Below are positions 42,713-51,555 of a stretch of 64,000 nucleotides of DNA, in pieces. Under the pieces are notes generated by a model. It saw only the letters and a list, made by a program, of their open reading frames with translations. It was not told the origin of the DNA and did no database searches. The DNA lies in NCBI GenBank assembly GCA_045637505.1, contig JAZTZO010000051.1:124001-188000 (forward strand). Reading direction: 5' to 3'. This DNA comes from RGIG4079 sp045637505 (lineage in GTDB: Bacteria; Bacteroidota; Bacteroidia; Bacteroidales; Muribaculaceae). Made by a program: the position numbers and the translations under genes. Within the stretch, counting starts at the first letter, position 1. Each line of letters begins with the position of its first letter.

Positions 42713-44109
42713 CGTTGTATTTGTCGGAATTTCTTATCGTATTCAGAAAACAGATTGTGCAACACAGTCGTGAAATTAGAATTTGCCACAAACATATTCT
42801 CATTAATTAATCTCAACAATGAAGCATACACATCTTCAACGGATTCATTAGTGCAAAGTGGTGCATTTGTGGCTAATGTTTCACCACTTCGTCGCAATGG
42901 GAAACTATAACTATTGATGTTCACATATCCTTCTTTATGTACTTGAATCACAAATGGACCATAGTCAACCATCTCAATCTCACCATCGTTCACCTCATGT
43001 CCGAAATATACCTCGCGCGGATTTTTCAACATAGTTTCATAGTCGGCAATCTTTATCTTAAAGGTATAACCATTACAATCAACCACATAGTGAGTGCCAT
43101 CATCTTTTACAAGTGTTTCGGCGCGTCCCTTATTCTTGCGAGAATTTGACTTCATATAATCTCGCAAACAATGCATTGCAACACATTGTGCCACTGCATT
43201 ACGACAATTATCGCAACAGTCATCGCTATTCCACAACATATGCACAAGCAACATAAAGTCGGAAACATCTACGCGCTTGCGACCATTTACACACGCCGAC
43301 ACCTTCATAACATGAGCCATTTTTCGCCAACGACGGTCTGACACATAGTATTTCATCTCATTTATATTTTCTTTTGAAGTATCATCCGTTTCCGTTTTAG
43401 CAAATGCATTCATTTTTTCGCGCAAGTCATACATCATGTCGACGATTTCATGCGGCATCTCACACTCACGCACCTTCTCGCGCAATTCATCACACTCCTT
43501 TTGAGTGAATTGTGCTACGGCATTAACCTTTGACGCATTTTTTACACCCAATATCAAATTATTGAAATTCTCTCGCACCTCAATTGGTTTCACTATATAT
43601 CGCAACAAAAAACGGTCCCACAACGCTTCAAGTCCTTCCCCTTCGGCAGGTAACTCGTTTGACGCAGCAATGATGCCTCGAATAGGCAAACGCATATCAC
43701 AATCCCCATTGCGATATATCTTTTCATTTAGCACCGTAAGTAATGAATTTTGGATCGCCGGCCCAGCCTTCCATATCTCATCAAGGAACACTATCTCCGA
43801 CTCGGGCAGATAGCCCTTTGTTATGCGTTCATAGGTATCTTGCTCTCGCAATTTTGTGATGCTCACTGGTCCAAATATCTCGTCAGGAGTAGAGAATCTT
43901 GACATTAGATATTCAAATGACCGTGCACCCTCAAACGCCAATTTTAATTTGCGTGCCATCATACTCTTTCCCACTCCTGGCAATCCAAGCAAAAATATAC
44001 TCTCCTCGGCAAGCGCGCTCAATAAACTTAACGCCATTACCTCATTACGTTCATAGGCATCGGCAGTCATTGCCTTTAAAATTTGTAGTGTTCTTTCGCG
44101 TATCTCCAT
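42709..44109 (-). CDS. ravA: MoxR-family AAA+ ATPase RavA
   Basis: The 466-residue hexameric AAA+ ATPase works with ViaA. Walker A is at 41-49 (LGLPGVGKS), EYLMSRFSTPDEIFGPVSI is the MoxR insertion signature, Walker B is IVFLDEIWKAG (D110-E111) and sensor I is AASNELPAEGEGLEALWDRF. The post-AAA region has YVSDRRWRKMAHVMKVSA, as in E. coli RavA, followed by a divergent C-terminal region. The start at 44109 is chosen because a perfect TATCTTTG box lies at 44145-44138 and the frame-extending ATG at 44175 lies upstream of it. It is the first gene of ravA-viaA-winged helix. Confidence 0.92.
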   Translation of the reverse strand: MEIRERTLQILKAMTADAYERNEVMALSLLSALAEESIFLLGLPGVGKSMMARKLKLAFEGARSFEYLMSRFSTPDEIFGPVSITKLREQDTYERITKGYLPESEIVFLDEIWKAGPAIQNSLLTVLNEKIYRNGDCDMRLPIRGIIAASNELPAEGEGLEALWDRFLLRYIVKPIEVRENFNNLILGVKNASKVNAVAQFTQKECDELREKVRECEMPHEIVDMMYDLREKMNAFAKTETDDTSKENINEMKYYVSDRRWRKMAHVMKVSACVNGRKRVDVSDFMLLVHMLWNSDDCCDNCRNAVAQCVAMHCLRDYMKSNSRKNKGRAETLVKDDGTHYVVDCNGYTFKIKIADYETMLKNPREVYFGHEVNDGEIEMVDYGPFVIQVHKEGYVNINSYSFPLRRSGETLATNAPLCTNESVEDVYASLLRLINENMFVANSNFTTVLHNLFSEYDKKFRQIQR

Positions 44110-44137
44110 ATAGATAAACAATGTGTGTATTTTTTTG

Positions 44138-44145
44138 CAAAGATA
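44138..44145 (-). promoter_or_regulatory. -7 box for ravA-viaA
   Basis: The minus strand reads TATCTTTG at 44145-44138, 28 nt upstream of ATG 44109. Confidence 0.5.
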
Positions 44146-44155
44146 ACACCACACG

Positions 44156-44180
44156 TGGGCAATATCTCTGCCCATATTGC
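44156..44180. promoter_or_regulatory. Overlapping palindromes upstream of ravA, possible operator
   Basis: TGGGCA (44156-44161) with TGCCCA (44169-44174), and GCAATAT (44159-44165) with ATATTGC (44174-44180), form two overlapping inverted repeats just upstream of the -7 box, where a regulator could bind. Confidence 0.35.
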
Positions 44181-44229
44181 AAGAAAATTAAAATAAGAAA
44201 GTATTTTTCTATCCCTATATACAACAACA

Positions 44230-44256
44230 AAAGGCAACCCGTGAGAGTTACCCTTT
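44230..44256 (-). terminator. Terminator after murQ
   Basis: On the minus strand AAAGGGTAAC pairs with GTTGCCTTT across a short loop (one bulge and one G-T pair), followed by the T-rich TGTTGTTGT. It separates murQ from ravA downstream. Confidence 0.6.
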
Positions 44257-44293
44257 GTTACTTATGTTCTTTTTCTACTTATGTCAAATGAAC

Positions 44294-45115
44294 TTATGCT
44301 TGTTCAGCTCGGTAGGCGTCGCAGGCGCGCTTTACTTCGCCATGGAGGAGGAGAAGGCGTTTTGCTTCTTCATATTCCAAACCAAGTTCTTCAACAACCA
44401 TGCGAGTGCCACGGTCAACGAGTTTCGCGTTAGAAAGTTGCATGTTCACCATTTTGTTACCTTTCACGCGACCCATTTGAATCATAACTGATGTTGTAAT
44501 CATGTTACAAATCATTTTTTGACCTGTACCCGATTTCATACGAGAACTACCTGTTACATATTCAGGACCAACGATCATTTCGATAGCGATGTCGGCTGCT
44601 TGTGAGATAGGAGCATCGGGGTTAGAAGTGATAGCAGCAGTCAAAATGCCACGCTCACGACATGCATTGAGTGCGCCAATAACATAAGGAGTAGTACCTG
44701 AAGCAGCGATACCAATAACGGTATCTTTTTCGTTGATATTGAAAGCTTCAAGGTCTTTCCAACCTTGGTTAGTGTCATCTTCAGCGTTTTCAACTGGGTT
44801 ACGAAGAGCAACATCACCACCAGCGATGAGACCGATTACCCATGATGGGTCCATACCATATGTAGGTGGAATTTCAGATGCGTCGAGTACACCAAGACGG
44901 CCTGAAGTACCTGCACCCATATAGAAGATGCGGCCACCTTTTTTCATGCGGCTAACGATACCTGTAACGAGTTTTTCGATTTGAGGAATAGCTTTTTCTA
45001 CTGCAAGAGCTACTTTTTTGTCCTCATTGTTAATATCAGTAAGGAGTTCCAATACTGATTTCTTTTCCAAGTCATTGTAAAGTGAAGGTTGTTCACTGAT
45101 TTTTACAAATGCCAT
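44294..45115 (-). CDS. murQ: N-acetylmuramic acid 6-phosphate etherase MurQ
   Basis: MurQ cleaves the lactyl ether of MurNAc-6-phosphate to give GlcNAc-6-phosphate and D-lactate in the cytoplasm. The 273 residues form a SIS fold with the family signature GAGTSGRLGVLDASEIPPTY, followed by GLIAGGD, ENAEDDTNQG, GIAASGTTPYVIGAL and TGSSRMKSGTGQKMICNMI. The length is slightly short of E. coli MurQ (298), lacking part of the C-terminus. It is the last gene of a minus-strand operon that starts at the golvesin-amidase or glycosyltransferase gene. Confidence 0.96.
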   Translation of the reverse strand: MAFVKISEQPSLYNDLEKKSVLELLTDINNEDKKVALAVEKAIPQIEKLVTGIVSRMKKGGRIFYMGAGTSGRLGVLDASEIPPTYGMDPSWVIGLIAGGDVALRNPVENAEDDTNQGWKDLEAFNINEKDTVIGIAASGTTPYVIGALNACRERGILTAAITSNPDAPISQAADIAIEMIVGPEYVTGSSRMKSGTGQKMICNMITTSVMIQMGRVKGNKMVNMQLSNAKLVDRGTRMVVEELGLEYEEAKRLLLLHGEVKRACDAYRAEQA

Positions 45116-45136
45116 ATTATATTTGTTTTAATTAAT

Positions 45137-45433
45137 TTATAAATTACAATTTGATTTCATTCGTTCTTTTAACTTTGTAATGCTATCAAAATATGAAACT
45201 TTCTTATTTGGGAATTTTATATAGCAACGATCTCTATCTCTACCAGATTTCTCATAAACTTTCCGTCTTCTAGTAATCGCAAATTTCACACCATTGCATT
45301 CAAATAGACCTCCATTTTCAACGTCAGAAATTTGGACTAAATTATAATTTAATTTAGTAGGATTCTCTTTTTTTTGGAAAATATTTTCAATTTCTTTTTC
45401 TGCCAAAGGCAACATTTCATAATGTGATAACAT
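45137..45433 (-). CDS. Hypothetical 98-residue protein inside the MurNAc operon
   Basis: I do not recognise this small soluble protein. It begins MLSHYEMLPLAEKEIENIFQ and is lysine/arginine-rich with cysteines in LFECNGVKFAITRRRK and RDRCYIKFPNKK; no signal peptide or membrane helix is present. It has more AT-rich codons than its neighbours and sits between murK (16-nt gap) and murQ (21-nt gap), so it must be co-transcribed. It may be a late insertion or a small regulator. Expression is supported only by spacing and an intact frame. Confidence 0.5.
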   Translation of the reverse strand: MLSHYEMLPLAEKEIENIFQKKENPTKLNYNLVQISDVENGGLFECNGVKFAITRRRKVYEKSGRDRDRCYIKFPNKKVSYFDSITKLKERMKSNCNL

Positions 45434-45449
45434 ATTCCCTTTTATTTAA

Positions 45450-46286
45450 TTACGAATGATATGCGATGAGTCCTTCCATTGGGGCTTGAAGGATTTTGCC
45501 GATTTTGCAGTCAACTGCATCAGCTGCTTCTTCAAGAACTTCGCGATAGTAGTGAGCGATTGAACCTACGAAGTTAATGCTATAATCTTTATAGTTATCG
45601 TAGTTAGCAATGTTGCGCACAAAGAATGCTTTGAAAGCGTTCAATACGAGACGGTGAACAGCAGGTTCCTCGATGTTTTGAATCAAGAATGGAGTGATTG
45701 AAGCGAGGAAGCGGTTAGCTGGATGCTCACGATAAACTTTTTGAATGATTTTCATACGATCGAGGTCGTATTGAGCAAGGAATTTTTCGCAAAGATGTTC
45801 GGGAAGTTGTTTTTTCAACACATCGCCCACGAGCAATTTACCAAGAACAGCACCACTACCTTCGTCACCAAGGATGTAACCGAGTGGAGACACATTGTCA
45901 ACGATTTTTTCACCATCGTAATAGCAAGAGTTAGAACCTGTACCCAAGATACAAGCGATACCCGCTTCGTGACCAAAGAGAGCACGAGCTGCAGCAAGAA
46001 GGTCGGTGTAAACTTCGATAACAGGAGCTGGAACATGAGCAGCGATAGCGCGACGCACATTGCCACACACATCGTCGTTGATACAACCTGCACCATAGAA
46101 ATAGATGCTTTCAAATGTCATACCTTCAACTTCGGGTTTCAACTCGTTACCCATACGCTCAGCCATTTCTTCTTCGGTGAGCATAATTGCGTTCATACCA
46201 GGAGTGAAGAACTCCTTAACTACTTTTCCATCTTCAACGGCACACCATTGGATTTTGGTTGAGCCACAATCTGCAATTAATTTCAT
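45450..46286 (-). CDS. murK: BadF/BadG-type sugar kinase, probable MurNAc kinase
   Basis: The 278-residue ASKHA-fold kinase has its phosphate-1 loop at D6-C-G-S-T10 (LIADCGSTKIQW). IYFYGAGC and ACILGTGSNSCYYDG supply the phosphate-2 and sugar-binding parts, followed by PLGYILGDEGSGA. Members phosphorylate GlcNAc or MurNAc at O6. The operon position next to murQ makes MurNAc, giving the MurQ substrate MurNAc-6-P, the best guess; no AnmK is present. The product is cytoplasmic. A second diverged copy lies at 59876-60709 in a separate transcription unit. Confidence 0.85.
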   Translation of the reverse strand: MKLIADCGSTKIQWCAVEDGKVVKEFFTPGMNAIMLTEEEMAERMGNELKPEVEGMTFESIYFYGAGCINDDVCGNVRRAIAAHVPAPVIEVYTDLLAAARALFGHEAGIACILGTGSNSCYYDGEKIVDNVSPLGYILGDEGSGAVLGKLLVGDVLKKQLPEHLCEKFLAQYDLDRMKIIQKVYREHPANRFLASITPFLIQNIEEPAVHRLVLNAFKAFFVRNIANYDNYKDYSINFVGSIAHYYREVLEEAADAVDCKIGKILQAPMEGLIAYHS

Positions 46287-46309
46287 GTTTTGTATTATTA
46301 TTTTTGTTA

Positions 46310-47476
46310 TTATATTTTTATATAGATTTTCTTCTTATAGAGGATATATCCTATTGACCAACAAAGGGCAATAAATAGAATTGCATAGATGCACGATGCA
46401 AGTGTTTCATCGCCAAGCATAGGCACCAAGAATTTGCTATATACATATCCCTTTATAGATAGCTCGGCTGCACCAAATTTAAATGAGCCGAAGATGATGC
46501 CTAACACACCACCAAGCACATACAAGAACAATGGATTGATACCAAATGCTTCAAAGAAACGACACCATTTTTTATATCCTTTAATGTCAATAATCCATAT
46601 GAGCAATGCCAATAATGTAGAAGCAAGGCCACAAGTTACAAGAGCATAAGTTGGTGTCCATAATTTCTTGTTGATGGGGATTGCATAGTCAAATAAGAAA
46701 CCAATAACCATCAAAACAGCGCCAATGATAAACAAGCGATTAACACGCATATTGATATCTTTCTCTTCCATCATTTTCATACCAGCCCAGAATCCAATCA
46801 ACACATGAGCTATAGAAGGAATTGTACTCAATAAACCTTCGGGGTCAAACGCGAGTTTAACGCCGTCGATAGTATCTTTATACATGTGATCGATTCCAAG
46901 AACTGCTTGGTCAATTACTGAGACTATGTTTTGTTCTGAGAACACAAGACCATATTCATCAACAAGCAATATCACACCATAGCCAACCAATAATGTAGCC
47001 ACAACCCATAGGATGTGTTTACATCTTGTTATCAACACTATGATAGATGCAGCACCATAACACAACGCCAAGCGAGGCATAACACCAAGTATGCGAATAG
47101 TGTCAAATGAATTAGCAGCTTCACCTAAAGATTTACCACCTGCTATTCCGTAACACAACTTGCTAAACCATGCAATTCCAAGTCCGATTGCAAAGATGAT
47201 AATGGTGCGTTTGATGATTTTAAACAATAATGAACCCGACATTTTAAACTCAAACTTACGCATTGAGATAAATGTAGAGATACCCATTATAAACATAAAG
47301 AATGGGAAAATGAGGTCGGTAGGAGTCAAGCCGTGCCAAGGTGCGTGACCGAGTGGACGATACATATGGCTCCATGAACCTGGATTATTAACGAGTATCA
47401 TACCTGCAATAGTGATACCGCGAAGGATATCGAGAGCAAGCATGCGTTGACTTTGTTTTTTTACAACTTCTGCCAT
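46310..47476 (-). CDS. DUF5009 / heparan-alpha-glucosaminide acetyltransferase-like membrane protein
   Basis: The 388-residue integral membrane protein has about ten to twelve helices. It starts MAEVVKKQSQRMLALDILRG, followed by I-T-I-A-G-M-I-L-V-N-N-P-G-S-W and H-A-P-W-H-G-L-T-P-T-D-L-I-F-P-F-F-M-F, the signature of the DUF5009/YeiB/HGSNAT superfamily. These are described as acyltransferases, but in MurNAc operons of Bacteroidota a gene at this place is also considered as the sugar uptake protein. I cannot decide between the two. The start at 47476 avoids overlapping the dehydrogenase gene, which an upstream in-frame ATG (47545) would do. Confidence 0.82.
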   Translation of the reverse strand: MAEVVKKQSQRMLALDILRGITIAGMILVNNPGSWSHMYRPLGHAPWHGLTPTDLIFPFFMFIMGISTFISMRKFEFKMSGSLLFKIIKRTIIIFAIGLGIAWFSKLCYGIAGGKSLGEAANSFDTIRILGVMPRLALCYGAASIIVLITRCKHILWVVATLLVGYGVILLVDEYGLVFSEQNIVSVIDQAVLGIDHMYKDTIDGVKLAFDPEGLLSTIPSIAHVLIGFWAGMKMMEEKDINMRVNRLFIIGAVLMVIGFLFDYAIPINKKLWTPTYALVTCGLASTLLALLIWIIDIKGYKKWCRFFEAFGINPLFLYVLGGVLGIIFGSFKFGAAELSIKGYVYSKFLVPMLGDETLASCIYAILFIALCWSIGYILYKKKIYIKI

Positions 47477-47483
47477 ATCTAAT

Positions 47484-50282
47484 TTATTTTTTTGATTTAG
47501 TACAACTATCAACCAAGTAAGCGATTGATTTATATGGTATGCCACTATTAGTGGTCAAACCTATTTCACAAGTGCGGCTATTAGAATAGCCATGAGTAGC
47601 ACCCGATGACTCAATTTGTGGGCGAAGCTTACGCAACGCATATTTATTGAGTTCGGGCATCATAAAGCCTTTGTCGCCAGCAAAACCACAACAACCCACT
47701 TCACTTGGCACCACTACATTGCGTGAACACATGCGAGCAAGTGCAATGATTTTATCGGCCAATCCCATGCGACGAGACGAACAAGTAACATGAACTGCTA
47801 TAGTTTCTTCAATAGGTGCAAACTCTAAATGAGGAGCAAGGTATTCATAGATGAATTCGGCGGGCTCATAGAGTGGCATTGAAGTGATGTGGTCGCGCAT
47901 ACGATGTAAACAAGGACTTTGGTCGCAAAGCACAGGGTATTTGCCATTCTCTGAAGCTTCGAGTAATGCCTTTTCAAGTTCTGCTGTCTTGCGGTCGGCA
48001 ATATCGGGCATGCCTTTACTTTCCCAAATCATACCACAACAAAGTTTCTTCATATTTTTGGGGAAGATAACTTCATACCCAGCCTTATTACAAAGAGCGA
48101 TTATTGTGTCAACAAGAGTTTCCACTTTTTTGCCTTTTTCACGTGATTGCCCCATTGTTTGGTTGATACAACTTGGGAAATATACCACTTTGCGATCGGC
48201 TGGTTTTACTTCTACTTTAGGCGAATAGAATGCACCTGGGAGAGAAGGAGTCCACAAAGGCACACCCACCTTATTGAGAGCGCCACCTATAGCATTAACA
48301 CCTCCATCGCCAAGCACTTTACCTGCAAAGTTGGCCATAGAAAGCACTGGACGGAACACGCCAGTAATTGTGTGCAAGTTTTTAGCGGCGAAATCGCCAA
48401 TTTTGTATCCCGTGCTTCCTTTTGGTAACGATGCTTGACGCAAATCGTGAATCATTTCGCCAGTGTTGTTGCCCATTGGACACGACACACTACACAATCC
48501 ATCGCCAGCACAGGTAGAATTACCATATGACTTGAATTGCTTTTCAAGACGCGCCAAGCGTTCAGGGTCTTCACCCGATGTTTTGAGTCGAGTAATTTCG
48601 CGCTGAGTTACAATGCGTTGACGAGATGAAAGTGAATCAGAATAACCACAAGTTACACAGTTCACTTCACAGAATCCACATTCGATACATTTATCTACAT
48701 GACGATTAGTCAAAGGCATTGGTTTCAATCCTTTGATGTAACACTCGGGGTCATCGTTGAAAATTACACCAGGGTTGAGAATATTTTGTGGGTCAAAAAG
48801 TTCTTTGACGCGTTTCATCATCGTCCAAGCTTTTTCACCCCATTCTTTCTTAACAAATGGAGCCATGTTGCGACCTGTACCATGCTCTGCTTTCAATGAG
48901 CCATCGTAGCGATCAACAACAAGACGCTCTACAGCCAACATCAACTCTTTATAACGATCGATTTCTTCTTGTGAGTCAAATGACTGTGATATGATAAAGT
49001 GATAGTTTCCTTCAAGGGCGTGACCATAGATACAAGCATCGGTGTAGCCATTATCTTGAAGCAATTGTTGCAACTCCACAGTTGCCTTTGGAAGATCTTC
49101 AATGTGGAATGCAACATCCTCGATGAGCACAGTTGTTCCAAGAGGACGAGTACCTCCTACCGATGGGAAGATTCCTGAACGAATTTTCCAATATTGTGAA
49201 TATTCTTCAGGTTTATCGGTAAAGTAGGCAGGCTTGAATAGGTTAAATGGTTTAAGAATTTCAAGAATTTCGTTGATATTCTTTTGTAACTCTTCGGGAG
49301 TATCGGCCTTTGTTTCGGTGAGCACAGCTGTGAGTCCTTCGCCTGTTGGGTCATTAACTGCCGAGAGTGATTTTTTATCGAGAAGTTCAGCTCCGGCAAC
49401 CGGGCCTTTCTTCATTGCCACCACAGCTTTACAAGCTTCTTCCAAGTCGCTGAAATAAAGCATTGCACTTGCCGAGTGTGGATAGAGATGTGCAGTGTTT
49501 ACAGTAATCTCTGAAAGGAATGCCAATGTACCTTCCGAGCCCACGATGCTATGTGCAATAATTTCAAATGGGTCGTCAAATTCGATAAATGGCAATAGAT
49601 TAAGACCTGTAACATTCTTAATGCTATATTTATATTTAATACGCTCTGCGAGTTCTTTATCGGCACGAATTTCGTTGCGTATATTCATAATTTCCTCAAC
49701 AAATTGAGGTTTGTTCATCGCAAATAGTTGGCGTGAACGGTCGTCGCCAGTGTCAAGCACAGTACCATCGGCAAATACCAATCGTACTGATTTCAAAATC
49801 TTGTCACTATTGGCGTGTGTGCCGCAGTTCATACCCGAAGCATTGTTTACAACAATACCACCTACCATTGCCGAGTTTTTAGAGGCGGGGTCGGGAGAGA
49901 ACATACGGCCATAGGGACGTAGGTAGTCATTTACACGGCTACCTATAATCCCCGGCTGTAGTTTTATTGTTTCTGCACCAGGACCTATTTCATAATTTTC
50001 CCAATGCTTACCAGCTACAATCAAGATTGAATCACTAATGGCTTGCCCTGAAAGACTCGTACCAGCGGCACGGAATGTAACAGGAAGATTGTGTTTTGAT
50101 GCTACTTTCATCAATTGAGACACCTCTTCTTCATTATTAGATCGAATAACGATTTGAGGTATCATGCGATAAAAACCAGCATCAGTACCCCATGCGAGGA
50201 GACGAAGGTCATCGGTATAGATACGATCTTTAGATACTATACCTTTTATGTCTTTTAAAAACTCTTTATAAGCAAGTTCCAT
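47484..50282 (-). CDS. FAD- and Fe-S-binding oxidoreductase, probable D-lactate dehydrogenase
   Basis: The 932-residue protein is a GlcD-GlpC type fusion. The N-terminal FAD_binding_4 domain (about 35-250) has FRAAGTSLSGQAISDSILIV. FAD-oxidase_C (about 260-520) includes KAEHGTGRNMAPFV. Two 4Fe-4S motifs follow (CIECGFCEVNC and CAGDGLCSVSCPMG). The C-terminal region holds two CCG domains (YFPSCINQTMG with KLCCGMIWESKG, then CSSRRMGL with GCCGFAGDKG). Such enzymes oxidise D-lactate or other 2-hydroxyacids, passing electrons to quinone or another carrier. In this operon the natural substrate is D-lactate released by MurQ. Confidence 0.9.
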   Translation of the reverse strand: MELAYKEFLKDIKGIVSKDRIYTDDLRLLAWGTDAGFYRMIPQIVIRSNNEEEVSQLMKVASKHNLPVTFRAAGTSLSGQAISDSILIVAGKHWENYEIGPGAETIKLQPGIIGSRVNDYLRPYGRMFSPDPASKNSAMVGGIVVNNASGMNCGTHANSDKILKSVRLVFADGTVLDTGDDRSRQLFAMNKPQFVEEIMNIRNEIRADKELAERIKYKYSIKNVTGLNLLPFIEFDDPFEIIAHSIVGSEGTLAFLSEITVNTAHLYPHSASAMLYFSDLEEACKAVVAMKKGPVAGAELLDKKSLSAVNDPTGEGLTAVLTETKADTPEELQKNINEILEILKPFNLFKPAYFTDKPEEYSQYWKIRSGIFPSVGGTRPLGTTVLIEDVAFHIEDLPKATVELQQLLQDNGYTDACIYGHALEGNYHFIISQSFDSQEEIDRYKELMLAVERLVVDRYDGSLKAEHGTGRNMAPFVKKEWGEKAWTMMKRVKELFDPQNILNPGVIFNDDPECYIKGLKPMPLTNRHVDKCIECGFCEVNCVTCGYSDSLSSRQRIVTQREITRLKTSGEDPERLARLEKQFKSYGNSTCAGDGLCSVSCPMGNNTGEMIHDLRQASLPKGSTGYKIGDFAAKNLHTITGVFRPVLSMANFAGKVLGDGGVNAIGGALNKVGVPLWTPSLPGAFYSPKVEVKPADRKVVYFPSCINQTMGQSREKGKKVETLVDTIIALCNKAGYEVIFPKNMKKLCCGMIWESKGMPDIADRKTAELEKALLEASENGKYPVLCDQSPCLHRMRDHITSMPLYEPAEFIYEYLAPHLEFAPIEETIAVHVTCSSRRMGLADKIIALARMCSRNVVVPSEVGCCGFAGDKGFMMPELNKYALRKLRPQIESSGATHGYSNSRTCEIGLTTNSGIPYKSIAYLVDSCTKSKK

Positions 50283-50302
50283 AAGTGATTTTATTTATGT
50301 CT

Positions 50303-51553
50303 TTATTTGTAGAGATAATATTTAGCCGATTTAGCTTTGAATGCTTCAACATCTTTGTTCCAATAGTCAATGATGTCGGCTACTTTATAATTCTTGGAGA
50401 ATTTAATGCGAATTTGGTCGGTACCACACACTTTGTCAAACATGTTCCAACGGTTGCCCAATGTACCTTGACCATCTTCATCGAGGAGGCGTTTGTCGGG
50501 ATACATTTCGGCCAAAATTTCCATTGCGTGGAATTGTACCATTGTCAATTCACAATCGAGTACATCGGTTACATAAAGTTGAACACCTTGAAGGTTTTCG
50601 CCTTTACCTACACTATAATATGGCTTGATGTGAATAGGACGGAACATAATACCTTTTAGATTCAATGCATTCAATCGGTTGCAGAATTCGGTTGCATCAA
50701 TCCATGAAGCACAAATCAATTGGAAAGGCATTGTGTAACCTACACCGATTGACACAAAATACAATTCACCAATAATACCAGTTGTGGGGTAATAAACGGC
50801 CGATTGTGGATATGGTTGATGTGGTGAAGGAAGAATCCAAGGCATACCTGTTTGATCAAATGTCATGTAACGATGCCAACCGGTCATAGGCACAACTGTC
50901 AATTTTGTTTTCTTGCCATCTTTCAACATTCCGTCGTTGAGCATAAGCGCAAGTTCACCGGGAGTTAAACCATAAAGATAAGGAATCTTAAATTGGCTCA
51001 CCAATGAGAAGAAGCCTTCTTCTACAAGGTTACCTTCTACTTTCAAACCCGAAAGTGGATTTGGACGGTCAAGTACCATAAATTCTTTACCATTTTCGGC
51101 ACAAGCTTCCATACACAAGCCCATTGTGCTGATGAATGTAAATGAGCGACAGCCATTGTCTTGAATGTCATAAACAAGCACATCAACATCTTTAAGCATT
51201 TCGGCCGATGGTTTCTTGTTTTTGCCATACAATGAATATACAGTAACACCTGTTTTAGAGTCGGTGTAAGTGTCAACTTTTTCTCCGGCAGCAATATCAC
51301 CACGCACTCCATGTTCAGGGCTATAGAGTGCAGTGAGTTTTACGCCTGGAGCGTTAGCAAGGATGTCGATTGTTGACACAAGGTTATTGTCAACACCACT
51401 TGGGTTAGTAATCAACCCCACGCGTTTGCCTTTCAATTGCTCAAATCCACCATCGCGTAGAGTTTCAACGCCTGGTTTTACTTGAGCAGAAGCTGCCATT
51501 GCCACAAAAGCGGCAATGGCGAGCACTGATATTTTCTTAAACAATGAAGTCAT
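50303..51553 (-). CDS. namZ: Exo-beta-N-acetylmuramidase NamZ (DUF1343)
   Basis: The 416-residue exported enzyme has the signal peptide MTSLFKKISVLAIAAFVAMA, ending ASA. The DUF1343 core has GKRVGLITNPSGVD, LYSPEHGVRGDIAAGE, VYSLYGKNKKPS, LVYDIQDNGCRSFTFISTMG and DRPNPLSG. DUF1343 (GH171) enzymes release MurNAc from the non-reducing end of peptidoglycan glycans. It sits between the lactate dehydrogenase (20-nt gap) and the AmpG-like permease (2-nt gap), in a MurNAc operon, so a NamZ role is strongly supported by context. Confidence 0.92.
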   Translation of the reverse strand: MTSLFKKISVLAIAAFVAMAASAQVKPGVETLRDGGFEQLKGKRVGLITNPSGVDNNLVSTIDILANAPGVKLTALYSPEHGVRGDIAAGEKVDTYTDSKTGVTVYSLYGKNKKPSAEMLKDVDVLVYDIQDNGCRSFTFISTMGLCMEACAENGKEFMVLDRPNPLSGLKVEGNLVEEGFFSLVSQFKIPYLYGLTPGELALMLNDGMLKDGKKTKLTVVPMTGWHRYMTFDQTGMPWILPSPHQPYPQSAVYYPTTGIIGELYFVSIGVGYTMPFQLICASWIDATEFCNRLNALNLKGIMFRPIHIKPYYSVGKGENLQGVQLYVTDVLDCELTMVQFHAMEILAEMYPDKRLLDEDGQGTLGNRWNMFDKVCGTDQIRIKFSKNYKVADIIDYWNKDVEAFKAKSAKYYLYK

Positions 51554-51555
51554 GT

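Noticed and set aside
40190..44109. A toxin-antitoxin or anti-phage defence island
   Set aside because: No nuclease, transferase toxin or mobile-element gene accompanies the ADP-ribosylglycohydrolase and RavA-ViaA, so only the weaker operon observation is kept.
45723..46262. 179-aa plus-strand open frame
   Set aside because: Antisense to the BadF-type kinase, with no family motif and no promoter.
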